Part shown: piece by piece, positions 1-8,145 of the stretch
How the letters are laid out: the number at the start of each line of letters is the position of its first letter
Position numbering within the stretch: position 1 is the stretch's first letter
Assembly: GCA_944332375.1 (NCBI GenBank)
Contig: CALVJU010000087.1
Span: 1-11,288 of the forward strand
Direction of reading: 5' to 3'
DNA: 11,288 bases
Source of the DNA: an uncultured Bacilli bacterium
GTDB lineage: Bacteria; Bacillota_I; Bacilli_A; RF39; UBA660
Position numbers and translations under genes: made by a program
Notes under the pieces: model-generated
Database searches by the model: none
Told to the model about the DNA's origin: nothing
Seen by the model: the letters and a program-made list of their open reading frames with translations, nothing else

Positions 1-670
1 TCCAACTACAGACACTACCTTCTGTATCTTTATATTTTGCATACACAGAATCGTAATTTTTACATACTCTTTCACAATCTTCTCTTATTGCATCTCCACT
101 CGTTTGTGCACAATTATCTACACAAGAATCTACATCTTGCTGTTTTACTGATGCATTATACATATCACAATCTTTTTCTTCATAAGCATTGGTTGAACAA
201 GAGTCATTACAAAATTTTGTTACTTTATCACTGTTTGCACCGGAACAACTATTAATTTTTGAAGTACATGAACTTTTACATTGATTTAACAATTGGGATT
301 TATTCATATTACAAGTTGTTTCGTATGCTACAGAATACCCCAATAATGAAGAATAAAATGATTTAGGAGTACTATTCATATTTTTATTCCAGTTATTTTC
401 TGAACAGTTACCACGACTATTAATAGTGACTGTTGCACTTCTATAATCTGTAATTTTACTAACTCCTGAAGTGTTAAATACAGCTGGTAACTGAGATGGT
501 AATTGTATATCAATATCTCCCCCACACTTTTGTGCTGCATATATACTTTTATAATATGTTTCACATTGTGTCTTTCCCTTTTCTGTTTCAGTAGCTGCAT
601 TTACTTGAATCATAGACACAAAAAAACACAACACAAATGCGACTATTGTTACTAACTTCTTTCTCCTCAC
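1..670 (-). CDS. Exported cysteine-rich protein with CX3C repeats, C-terminus beyond window
   Basis: I do not recognise a family; function is unknown. The frame is open from a GTG at 668-670 to the window edge (223 codons seen, no stop). A TAG lies directly upstream in frame, and AGGTGAT lies 6 bases before the GTG, so GTG is the chosen start; the first in-frame ATG (residue 20) would remove the signal sequence. Residues 2-5 are RRKK, followed by a hydrophobic stretch to about residue 21 and a VNA-A cleavage site near 25/26: a classic Sec signal peptide. No lipobox and no later membrane segment is seen. The mature part has 15 Cys at 36, 49, 89, 120, 131, 135, 142, 154, 158, 168, 183, 187, 199, 203 and 221. 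Four CX3C units (131/135, 154/158, 183/187, 199/203) suggest disulfide-stapled helical hairpins (inference). It has its own promoter after the rpoC terminator and is not part of the ribosomal operon. Confidence 0.85.
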   Translation of the reverse strand, partial: MRRKKLVTIVAFVLCFFVSMIQVNAATETEKGKTQCETYYKSIYAAQKCGGDIDIQLPSQLPAVFNTSGVSKITDYRSATVTINSRGNCSENNWNKNMNSTPKSFYSSLLGYSVAYETTCNMNKSQLLNQCKSSCTSKINSCSGANSDKVTKFCNDSCSTNAYEEKDCDMYNASVKQQDVDSCVDNCAQTSGDAIREDCERVCKNYDSVYAKYKDTEGSVCSW

Positions 671-674
671 CTAT

Positions 675-681
675 ATCACCT
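675..681 (-). promoter_or_regulatory. Ribosome binding site fixing a GTG start
   Basis: AGGTGAT on the minus strand matches the 16S anti-SD complement. It ends about 6 bases before the GTG at 668-670, counting from AGGTG. This spacing, with the in-frame TAG just upstream, decides the GTG start of the Cys-rich gene. A second purine run (GAGGAGAAAG) lies inside the first codons and has no good start after it in this frame. Confidence 0.65.
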
Positions 682-693
682 GCCATTACATTT

Positions 694-723
694 ATTATAT
701 AACAAATACAAGTCAAATTACAA
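694..723 (-). promoter_or_regulatory. Probable promoter of the Cys-rich exported protein gene
   Basis: A perfect -10 hexamer TATAAT lies at 694-699, with TTGTAA (4 of 6 matches to TTGACA) at 718-723 and an 18-base spacer. It sits between the rpoC terminator and the GTG start, where a new transcription unit must begin, and would give a 5' leader of only about 15-20 bases. A better -35-like word, TTGACT, occurs at 712-717, but its spacing of 11 bases is too short for this -10. Confidence 0.5.
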
Positions 724-751
724 TCTTTTCTAATTTCATTTACAGAATTTT

Positions 752-780
752 AAAAAGAAAACACCTCATATGAGATGTTT
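752..780 (-). terminator. Intrinsic terminator of the rpoB-rpoC transcript
   Basis: Starting 5 bases after the rpoC TAG stop, the minus strand has an 11-base inverted repeat (759-780: AAACATCTCAT, then ATGAGGTGTTT) followed by a T-rich tract, TTCTTTTT. The single irregular pair is U·G on the minus-strand RNA but would be a C·A mismatch on the plus strand, and there is no T-tract on the plus-strand side. It therefore works in the direction of rpoC and ends the cluster. Confidence 0.88.
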
Positions 781-785
781 CCCTA

Positions 786-3700
786 CTAATCCATTAATTC
801 TTGTTCTAATGCTTCTAATGGTTCATCTTGAAAGATATCGTTTTCTAAATGATAATTTGCCTTACGATATTCTTTTGCTCCAGTACCTGCTGGGATTAAT
901 TTACCGATAATAACAGTTTCTTTTAATCCATTTAAGTGATCTACTTTTCCATGGATTGCAGCATCTGTTAAGATACGAGTTGTTTCTTGGAAAGACGCGG
1001 CAGATAAGAATGAATCTGTCTCTAGACTTGCTTTTGTAATACCAAGTAATACTGGTCTACCAGTTGCAGGTCTCTTTCCTTCAAGAATTAATCCTTTATT
1101 TGCTTCTGTAAATTCATTGATATTTACCATAGTACCAGGTAAGAATAAACTATCACCAGAGTTGATAATCTTAATCTTAGAAATCATACGTCTAGCCATA
1201 ATTTCAACGTGTTTATCTGAAATATCAACACCTTGAGAACGGTAAACTTTTTGAATTTCTAATAAGATATATTGTTGAACAGTAATTGGATCTGTTACAA
1301 CTAATAATTCTTTTGGATTAATTGCTCCATGTGTTAAACGTTGTCCGGCACGCACTTCCTCACCCTTACTAACGGCAAGTTTCGCACCATAGTTAGATGT
1401 ATGTTGTTTTTTATCGACATCGTTTGCAACAGTAATTACAAATTTACCGTTTTGTTCTTCGATTTCTGTAACAACTCCATTAATTTCTGAAATGGTTGCT
1501 TTACCTTTTGGATTACGTGCTTCGAAGATTTCTTGAACACGAGGAAGACCTTGTGTAATATCGTCTCCACCAGCAACTCCTCCGGTATTGAAGTTTCTCA
1601 TAGTAAGTTGTGTACCAGGTTCTCCAATTGATTGTGCAGCCATAATACCAACTGCTTCTCCTACTTCTACAACATGTCCAGTTGCAAGGTTACGTCCATA
1701 ACACTTACGACATACACCATGATCTGTTTTACATGTTAGAACGGTTCTGATTGGTACTTTTGTAATACCTGCTTTTACAATCTTATCAGCAAGTTGTTCT
1801 GTAATGTAATCGTTACGTTCTGCGATGACTTCTTTTGTTTCTGGATTGATAATTCTCTTATTTGCATATCTACCAATGATACGATCTTCTAATGATTCAA
1901 TGACGGTACCATCTTTTTCATTGATAAATGCTTCTACTAAGATTCCTTGATCTGTTCCACAGTCATCTTCTTTTACAATGACATCTTGAACAACGTCTAC
2001 TAAACGTCTTGTTAAATATCCTGCTTCTGCAGTTTTTAATGCGGTATCAACAGCTCCTTTACGAGCACCGTGAATGGATAAGAAGAATTCATTGATTTTC
2101 ATACCATCACTAAATGATGAGGTAACTGGAATTTCTACTTCTTCTCCACTTGGTTTTGAGAACAATCCACGCATACCAACTAATTGGGTATAACTTCCAA
2201 TATCTCCACGTGCTTTAGAACGAATCATCGTAGCAATGGAATTTTCTGGATGATTTGCCAACCATTCTTCCAAACTACTAGAAATCTTTGATTTCGCATT
2301 GTTCCAAATATCAACTACTTGATGATAACGTTCATCATCTGTGATTAAACCACGTTTGAATTGTTTATTGGTCTTATCAACTAATGCTTGACTTTCTTCG
2401 ATAATTTCTTTTTTATCTTCACTTTCTACAACGTCTGAAATAGCAATACTAATTCCTGATAATGTAGAATGTTTGAATCCTAGGTCTTTTAATTTATCAA
2501 GCATAACAGAGGTTTCTGTTGTTTGATATCTCTTGTATACTTGAGCAATCAATTTTTCAAGTACTTTCTTATTAAATGCTTCAACAAGTGGCATTTCACT
2601 AATTGCATTTTTAATATCTGTACCTCTTTTTAGGAAGTATTTAGAAGGCGTTACTCCTTCAATATTCTCTGTTGTTCCATCGTTGATATATTGGAATGAA
2701 TCTGGGAATATTTCATTGAAAATTAATTTACCAGGTGTTGTGACTAAATATTGATTACGATAAGTATCTGGGAAAATTTTATGTTTAAATGAATTTACTG
2801 GAATAGCAATACGGGTATGAAGTGTAATTTCACGTCTTTCGTATGCCATGAGTGCTTCATTATCATCTTTAAATACTCTTCCCTCTCCTGGTAATCCAGC
2901 TTTTTCCATTGTAATATAATAGTTACCAAGTACAATATCTTGTCCTGGGGTAACGATTGGTTTCCCATCCTTTGGACTTAAAATGTTGTTTGCACCTAAC
3001 ATAAGAAGTCTTGCTTCTGCTTGTGCTTCTTCTGTAATCGGTACGTGAACAGCCATTTGGTCACCATCGAAGTCTGCGTTAAATGCGGTACATACAAGTG
3101 GATGTAAACGAATAGCTCTACCATTGATTAATTTTGGTTCAAATGCTTGAATACCAAGTCTATGTAATGTAGGAGCACGGTTTAACATAACTGGATGTTC
3201 TTTAATTTTTTCTTCTACGACATCCCATACTCTTGGATCTTGATTATCAATCATTCTCTTTGCAGCTTTGATATTGCTTGCGATTTCTTTTGATACTAAA
3301 CCGTTAATAACATGTGGTCTAAATAATTCTAGTGCCATTTCTTTTGGAATACCACATTCATACATTTTCAAGTCTGGTCCAATGACGATAACACTACGTC
3401 CTGAATAGTCAACACGTTTACCAAGTAAGTTTTGACGGAAACGACCTTGCTTTCCTTTTAACATACTAGATAATGATTTTAATGGTCTATTTCCTGGACC
3501 AGTAATATTACGTCCACGACGACCATTATCAAATAGTGCATCAACTGCTTCTTGTAACATACGTTTTTCGTTTTGAATGATGATGGTAGGTGCTCCTAAT
3601 TCCATCAATTTCTTTAAACGATTGTTACGGTTAATAACACGACGATATAAGTCATTTAAATCACTTGTTGCGAATCTTCCACCGTCTAATTGAATCATTG

Positions 3701-4424
3701 GACGAAGTTCTGGTGGAATGACTGGAAGTGCGGTTAAAATCATCCATTCTGGACGGTTTCCACTTTCATGGAAAGCACTTAATACATCTAGACGTTTGAT
3801 TAAACGAACACGTCTTTGACTTTGACTATCTTTAATTTCTTCTAGTTCTTTTTTGATTTCATCAATAGAAGCTTCAATATCTACTTGTTCTAGAAGTTCT
3901 TTGATTGCTTCTGCACCCATACCAACACGGAAAGTATCTCCATATTTCTCATAATATGCACGATATTCTTTATCACTGATGATTTGTTTTTTCTCAAGTG
4001 GTGCTGGTCCTGGATCTAATACAACATAACTCACAAAGTATAATACTTCTTCCAAGTCTCTTGGACTCATGTCAAGAACAAGTCCCATACGTGATGGAAT
4101 TCCTTTGAAAAACCAGATATGAGACACAGGAGCAGCAAGTTCAATATGTCCCATACGTTCACGACGTACTTTACTTCTTGTTACTTCTACTCCACAGCGG
4201 TCACATACAATATTTTTATATCTTACACGTTTATATTTACCACATGCACATTCAAAATCTTTGGTTGGTCCAAAAATCTTTTCACAGAATAGACCATCCC
4301 TTTCTGGTTTTAAGGTTCTATAATTAATGGTTTCTGCTTTTTTTACTTCTCCATAAGACCATGAGCGAATCATCTCTGGAGATGCGATTCCAATTCTTAT
4401 TCCTTCAAAGCTATTTGCATCCAT
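786..4424 (-). CDS. rpoC: DNA-directed RNA polymerase subunit beta'
   Basis: Largest subunit of the core RNA polymerase, 1212 aa (about 1200 is usual in Bacilli), complete. Visible landmarks: N-terminal zinc site C59, C61, C74, C77; the lid/rudder region near 300-345; catalytic NADFDGDQM at 449-457 with Mg-binding D451, D453 and D455; bridge helix about 785-810 (HGARKG to LTRRLVDV); second zinc site C822, C898, C905, C908; trigger loop about 922-960. The start ATG overlaps the rpoB stop (TAATG), with the purine-rich GGGGATGAGGA as ribosome binding site, so the two genes are translationally coupled, which fits equal subunit need. Oddities: the trigger loop reads MRNFNTGG where bacteria normally have MRTFHTGG or MRTFHIGG, so the His equivalent to E. 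coli H936 is Asn946; the F-loop has FSDG (771-774) instead of FREG. The reading frame is intact and otherwise fully conserved. Confidence 0.99.
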   Translation of the reverse strand: MDANSFEGIRIGIASPEMIRSWSYGEVKKAETINYRTLKPERDGLFCEKIFGPTKDFECACGKYKRVRYKNIVCDRCGVEVTRSKVRRERMGHIELAAPVSHIWFFKGIPSRMGLVLDMSPRDLEEVLYFVSYVVLDPGPAPLEKKQIISDKEYRAYYEKYGDTFRVGMGAEAIKELLEQVDIEASIDEIKKELEEIKDSQSQRRVRLIKRLDVLSAFHESGNRPEWMILTALPVIPPELRPMIQLDGGRFATSDLNDLYRRVINRNNRLKKLMELGAPTIIIQNEKRMLQEAVDALFDNGRRGRNITGPGNRPLKSLSSMLKGKQGRFRQNLLGKRVDYSGRSVIVIGPDLKMYECGIPKEMALELFRPHVINGLVSKEIASNIKAAKRMIDNQDPRVWDVVEEKIKEHPVMLNRAPTLHRLGIQAFEPKLINGRAIRLHPLVCTAFNADFDGDQMAVHVPITEEAQAEARLLMLGANNILSPKDGKPIVTPGQDIVLGNYYITMEKAGLPGEGRVFKDDNEALMAYERREITLHTRIAIPVNSFKHKIFPDTYRNQYLVTTPGKLIFNEIFPDSFQYINDGTTENIEGVTPSKYFLKRGTDIKNAISEMPLVEAFNKKVLEKLIAQVYKRYQTTETSVMLDKLKDLGFKHSTLSGISIAISDVVESEDKKEIIEESQALVDKTNKQFKRGLITDDERYHQVVDIWNNAKSKISSSLEEWLANHPENSIATMIRSKARGDIGSYTQLVGMRGLFSKPSGEEVEIPVTSSFSDGMKINEFFLSIHGARKGAVDTALKTAEAGYLTRRLVDVVQDVIVKEDDCGTDQGILVEAFINEKDGTVIESLEDRIIGRYANKRIINPETKEVIAERNDYITEQLADKIVKAGITKVPIRTVLTCKTDHGVCRKCYGRNLATGHVVEVGEAVGIMAAQSIGEPGTQLTMRNFNTGGVAGGDDITQGLPRVQEIFEARNPKGKATISEINGVVTEIEEQNGKFVITVANDVDKKQHTSNYGAKLAVSKGEEVRAGQRLTHGAINPKELLVVTDPITVQQYILLEIQKVYRSQGVDISDKHVEIMARRMISKIKIINSGDSLFLPGTMVNINEFTEANKGLILEGKRPATGRPVLLGITKASLETDSFLSAASFQETTRILTDAAIHGKVDHLNGLKETVIIGKLIPAGTGAKEYRKANYHLENDIFQDEPLEALEQELMD

Positions 4425-7400
4425 TAATCCTCATCCCCCTCTACTCCATTTTCAACATTCATGATGTCTTCATCCGTTGGGCCTTCTAAGTCGTCTAGAT
4501 CTTCTTCTAATGTGTCTTCGAACTCATCTTCGTGAACATCTTCTTCTGGTTCACTTGGTAGTTCTAGATCTAAATCTTTCGCTGGTTCTTTTTCTACTTC
4601 TTCTGTTGTTAAGTAAATATCTTTTTCTTCCTCTTCTAATTCTTTTAATTCTTTATATTCTCCTTTATCATTTAAGATCTTAATATCAAGACCAAGTGCT
4701 TGGAACTCTTTCATTAATACTCTAAATGATTCTGGAATACTACTTGGTGGAATTGGTGTTCCTTTGACAAGTGCCTCATATACTTTAACACGACCAACCA
4801 CATCATCTGATTTGATTGTCATCATTTCTTGTAGTACATGAGCAGCACCATAAGCATAAAGTGCCCATACTTCCATTTCTCCGAAACGTTGTCCACCCAT
4901 TTGTGCTTTTCCTCCAAGAGGTTGTTGTGTAACAAGTGAGTATGGTCCAGTAGAACGAGCATGTAATTTATCATCAACCATGTGGTGAAGTTTGATCATG
5001 TACATCACTCCGACACCAATACGGTTATCAAATAATTCTCCTGTACGTCCATCACGTAACCATTCTTTTCCATCTTCTGGAAGTCCAGCTTCTTTTAATG
5101 CATCGACAATTTCTTCTCTTGTTGCTCCATCGAATACTGGGGTTGCAACATAGATATTTAAAGCTTGAGCAGCATATCCTAAATGCATTTCTAGGATTTG
5201 TCCTAAGTTCATACGAGAAGGTACTCCTAGTGGATTTAAGATAATATCTACTGGTCTACCATCTGGCAAGTATGGCATGTCTTCTTCTGGTAAAATTAGG
5301 GAAATAACACCTTTATTACCATGACGTCCTGCCATTTTATCTCCAACGCTAATTTTACGTTTTTGAGCGATATAAACACGAATAATCTTACTTACTCCCG
5401 CTGGTAATTCATCAGAGTTTTCTTTTGTAAAGATTTTAATATCGTGTACGATTCCTTCTCCACCATGTGGTACACGAAGAGAAGTATCTCTTACTTCACG
5501 TGTCTTTTCTCCAAAGATTGCGTGTAATAGTTTTTCTTCACTTGTAAGTTCAGCAATTCCTTTTGGAGTTACTTTACCTACTAAGATATCATCGTCATGT
5601 ACTTCTGTACCAATGCGAATGATACCATTTTCATCTAAGTTCTTACGTGCTTCTTCTCCGACATTTGGAATATCACGAGTAAACTCTTCTGGTCCAAGTT
5701 TGGTATCACGACATTCAATATCATGAACAGAAATATGGATAGATGTATAAACATCATCTTTTACTAAACGTTCATTTAAAATAACAGCATCTTCATAGTT
5801 ATAACCATTAAAGTTCATGAATGCAACTGTTACGTTCTTACCAAGTGCAAGTTCACCCTGATCGATAGATGGTCCATCAGCGATTACTTCACCAGCATGA
5901 ATTTGATCTCCTTTTCTTACGATTGGAGTTTGGTGATAACAAGTTCCATTGTTGCTTCTTTCAAATCCGTTTAAGTAATAAGTATCTGTTTTTCCAACTG
6001 TTTTTACCATAATCTTACGACCATCAACGTATTCGACAACACCATCTGCTTTGGCTAAAACAACTGCACCAGAATCTCTTGCAGCAATCGCTTCGATTCC
6101 TGTACCAACACGTGGTGCTTCAGCTTTTAAAAGTGGAATTGCTTGACGTTGCATGTTAGATCCCATGAGGGCACGTTTTCCATCATCGTGTTCCAAGAAT
6201 GGAATTCCACTTGTTGTAATAGATACAACTTGTTGCGGGGAAACATCCATGTAATCGATTTGTTCTTTTTTCGCGATAACGTTATCACCACGGTAACGAG
6301 CTGGAATTTTATCTTCCATAATCATATTGTCTTTCACTGTAACTGTTGGTTGAGCGATATAATAATCTAACTCTTCATCAGCGGTCATATAGACGATTTC
6401 ATCTGTTAATTTACAATGATCGATTTTACGATATGGGGTCATAATAAATCCATAGTCGTTGACTCTTGCATAACTAGATAAAGAAGTAATTAATCCGATG
6501 TTTGGTCCTTCTGGTGACTCAATTGGACATAAACGTCCATAGTGAGAAGGGTTTACGTCACGTACTTCGATTCCAGCACGGTCACGTGAAAGTCCTCCAG
6601 GTCCTAAACTAGATAAACGTCTCTTATTTGTAAGTTCTGCAACTGGGTTTGTCTGATCCATGAATTGTGATAATTGACTGCTACCAAAGAATTCTTTAAT
6701 ATTCGCAGTTAATGGACGAATATTAATCAATGATTTTGGTGTTACCTCTGTAATTTCTTGAGTAGACATACGATCACGAATTACACGTTCAATACGACTA
6801 ATACCAATACGGAATTGATTTTGTAATAATTCTCCTACTTGACGAACACGACGGTTTGATAAGTGGTCGATTTCATCAAAGCTTCCAATTCCTTCTAATA
6901 AGTTCAAATAGTAAGAAACACTGGCATAAACATCAGAGATTGTCAAACGTTTTTCTTCGGTTGTTGGATCATTTCCAATAATCTTGATAATATTCTCTGG
7001 ATGTTTGTTAGAGTATGCTTTTACGATTTGTACTTTATCATAAGTATCTAGATCACGATTGATTAAGACTTCTGTCATACCAAAACCATGTTCCATAGCA
7101 CGTGTTACTGCTTCTAAGTTTTCCTTTGTTACAGTTTCTCCTGCTTTTAAAACAACTTCGTCTCCATCTTTGATATCTTCTGCAACACGAGTATCTAATA
7201 GACGATCCATAATATTTAATTTACGATTAAATTTATAACGTCCTACTTTTGCAAGTTCATAACGGAAAGAATCAAAGAATCTAGAGATTAATTGGTTCTT
7301 AGCACTATCTAAGGTAGATGGTTCTCCTGGTCTTAGTTTAGAATGAATATCAATTAATGCTTCATCCGTATTCTTGTTTGTATCTTTTTCAATGGTTCTT

Positions 7401-8068
7401 GTTAAATATCCTGCATCGTCTTTTCCATCTACGCAGAATAAATCTAAAATATCTTCATCATTAGAAAGTCCTAATGCACGAAGTAAGGTTGTAATTGGAA
7501 CTTTTCTTGTACGGTCAATACGAACATAGATAACATCTCTTGCATCTAATTCATATTCTAGCCAAGTTCCATGCATAGGGATTAATTGTGATGTAATCAC
7601 TAAACGTTCATTCTTATCAATTTCACGTCCAAAATAAACGCTAGGAGAACGAACTAATTGTGATACGATAACACGCTCTGCTCCATTGATGATGAAAGTA
7701 CCACTTTCTGTCATAATAGGCATGTCCCCTAAATAAATTTCTTGCTCTTTGACTTCTCCTGTTTCTTGATTGAAAAGTCTAGCTTCTACTTTTAAAGGTG
7801 CAGCATAAGTTGCATTCTTTTCTTTGCACCCTTTGATAGAATAACGAGGTTCATCAAATGAATACTCTCCAAATTCAAGCGAAAGTTTTCCAGCAAAATC
7901 TGTTACTGGAAAAATATCATCAAATACCTCTTTAATTCCCTCAGTCATGAATTTGTCATAACTCTTCTTTTGAATTTCAAGTAAATTACCAAGTTGAATT
8001 GCATTTTTTGTCTTTGCATAATTGCGTCTTTCTCGGTGATCTCCAAATTTTGTAACTGTGTAAGCCAT
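4424..8068 (-). CDS. rpoB: DNA-directed RNA polymerase subunit beta
   Basis: Second-largest core polymerase subunit, 1214 aa, complete. It forms the other half of the active-site cleft and the rifampicin pocket. Landmarks: N-terminal protrusion and lobe with GERVIVSQLVRSP-type sequence near 129-142; rifampicin region 461-490 (FGSSQLSQFMDQ, then NKRRLSSLGP); NYED at 757-760; GDKMAGRHGNKG at 909-920 with the two active-site Lys (K911, K919); C-terminal clamp segment GGQRFGEMEVWAL at 1058-1070. The tail from about 1143 to 1214 is strongly acidic, as is common in Bacillota. Residue 481, equivalent to E. coli H526, is Asn. The start is ATG with AGGGGTGAAGGA just upstream. A 77-base gap with a long hairpin separates it from the methyltransferase gene; its stop overlaps the rpoC start. 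Confidence 0.99.
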   Translation of the reverse strand: MAYTVTKFGDHRERRNYAKTKNAIQLGNLLEIQKKSYDKFMTEGIKEVFDDIFPVTDFAGKLSLEFGEYSFDEPRYSIKGCKEKNATYAAPLKVEARLFNQETGEVKEQEIYLGDMPIMTESGTFIINGAERVIVSQLVRSPSVYFGREIDKNERLVITSQLIPMHGTWLEYELDARDVIYVRIDRTRKVPITTLLRALGLSNDEDILDLFCVDGKDDAGYLTRTIEKDTNKNTDEALIDIHSKLRPGEPSTLDSAKNQLISRFFDSFRYELAKVGRYKFNRKLNIMDRLLDTRVAEDIKDGDEVVLKAGETVTKENLEAVTRAMEHGFGMTEVLINRDLDTYDKVQIVKAYSNKHPENIIKIIGNDPTTEEKRLTISDVYASVSYYLNLLEGIGSFDEIDHLSNRRVRQVGELLQNQFRIGISRIERVIRDRMSTQEITEVTPKSLINIRPLTANIKEFFGSSQLSQFMDQTNPVAELTNKRRLSSLGPGGLSRDRAGIEVRDVNPSHYGRLCPIESPEGPNIGLITSLSSYARVNDYGFIMTPYRKIDHCKLTDEIVYMTADEELDYYIAQPTVTVKDNMIMEDKIPARYRGDNVIAKKEQIDYMDVSPQQVVSITTSGIPFLEHDDGKRALMGSNMQRQAIPLLKAEAPRVGTGIEAIAARDSGAVVLAKADGVVEYVDGRKIMVKTVGKTDTYYLNGFERSNNGTCYHQTPIVRKGDQIHAGEVIADGPSIDQGELALGKNVTVAFMNFNGYNYEDAVILNERLVKDDVYTSIHISVHDIECRDTKLGPEEFTRDIPNVGEEARKNLDENGIIRIGTEVHDDDILVGKVTPKGIAELTSEEKLLHAIFGEKTREVRDTSLRVPHGGEGIVHDIKIFTKENSDELPAGVSKIIRVYIAQKRKISVGDKMAGRHGNKGVISLILPEEDMPYLPDGRPVDIILNPLGVPSRMNLGQILEMHLGYAAQALNIYVATPVFDGATREEIVDALKEAGLPEDGKEWLRDGRTGELFDNRIGVGVMYMIKLHHMVDDKLHARSTGPYSLVTQQPLGGKAQMGGQRFGEMEVWALYAYGAAHVLQEMMTIKSDDVVGRVKVYEALVKGTPIPPSSIPESFRVLMKEFQALGLDIKILNDKGEYKELKELEEEEKDIYLTTEEVEKEPAKDLDLELPSEPEEDVHEDEFEDTLEEDLDDLEGPTDEDIMNVENGVEGDED

Positions 8069-8100
8069 TCCTTCACCCCTATAACTATATTAAACATTTT

Positions 8101-8129
8101 CATGTATTTTCTGCGCAGAAAAATACATG
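8101..8129 (-). other. Long hairpin between methyltransferase gene and rpoB
   Basis: The inverted repeat CATGTATTTT, CTGCGCAG, AAAAATACATG gives about 12 paired bases with one bulged base and a GCGC loop. No T-tract follows on either strand, so it does not look like an intrinsic terminator. It lies in the leader of rpoB, 32 bases before its start codon. Possible roles (inference) are an RNase III-type processing site, a 5' stabiliser of the rpoBC mRNA, or a DNA dyad bound by a protein. Confidence 0.6.
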
Positions 8130-8145
8130 TAGCCAATATATAATT

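Noticed and set aside
376..600. Minus-strand frame of 74 codons inside the Cys-rich gene region
   Set aside because: The GTG-started frame covers the same DNA with a signal peptide, promoter, ribosome binding site and regular Cys spacing; the 74-codon frame has none of these.
712..717. TTGACT as -35 box of the Cys-rich gene
   Set aside because: Only 11 bases separate it from TATAAT at 694-699, which is too short for sigma-A; TTGTAA with an 18-base spacer fits better.
8069..8100. Separate promoter for rpoB (TATAGT-like words near 8080)
   Set aside because: No -35 hexamer at 16-18 bases upstream matches, so it cannot be supported from the sequence.
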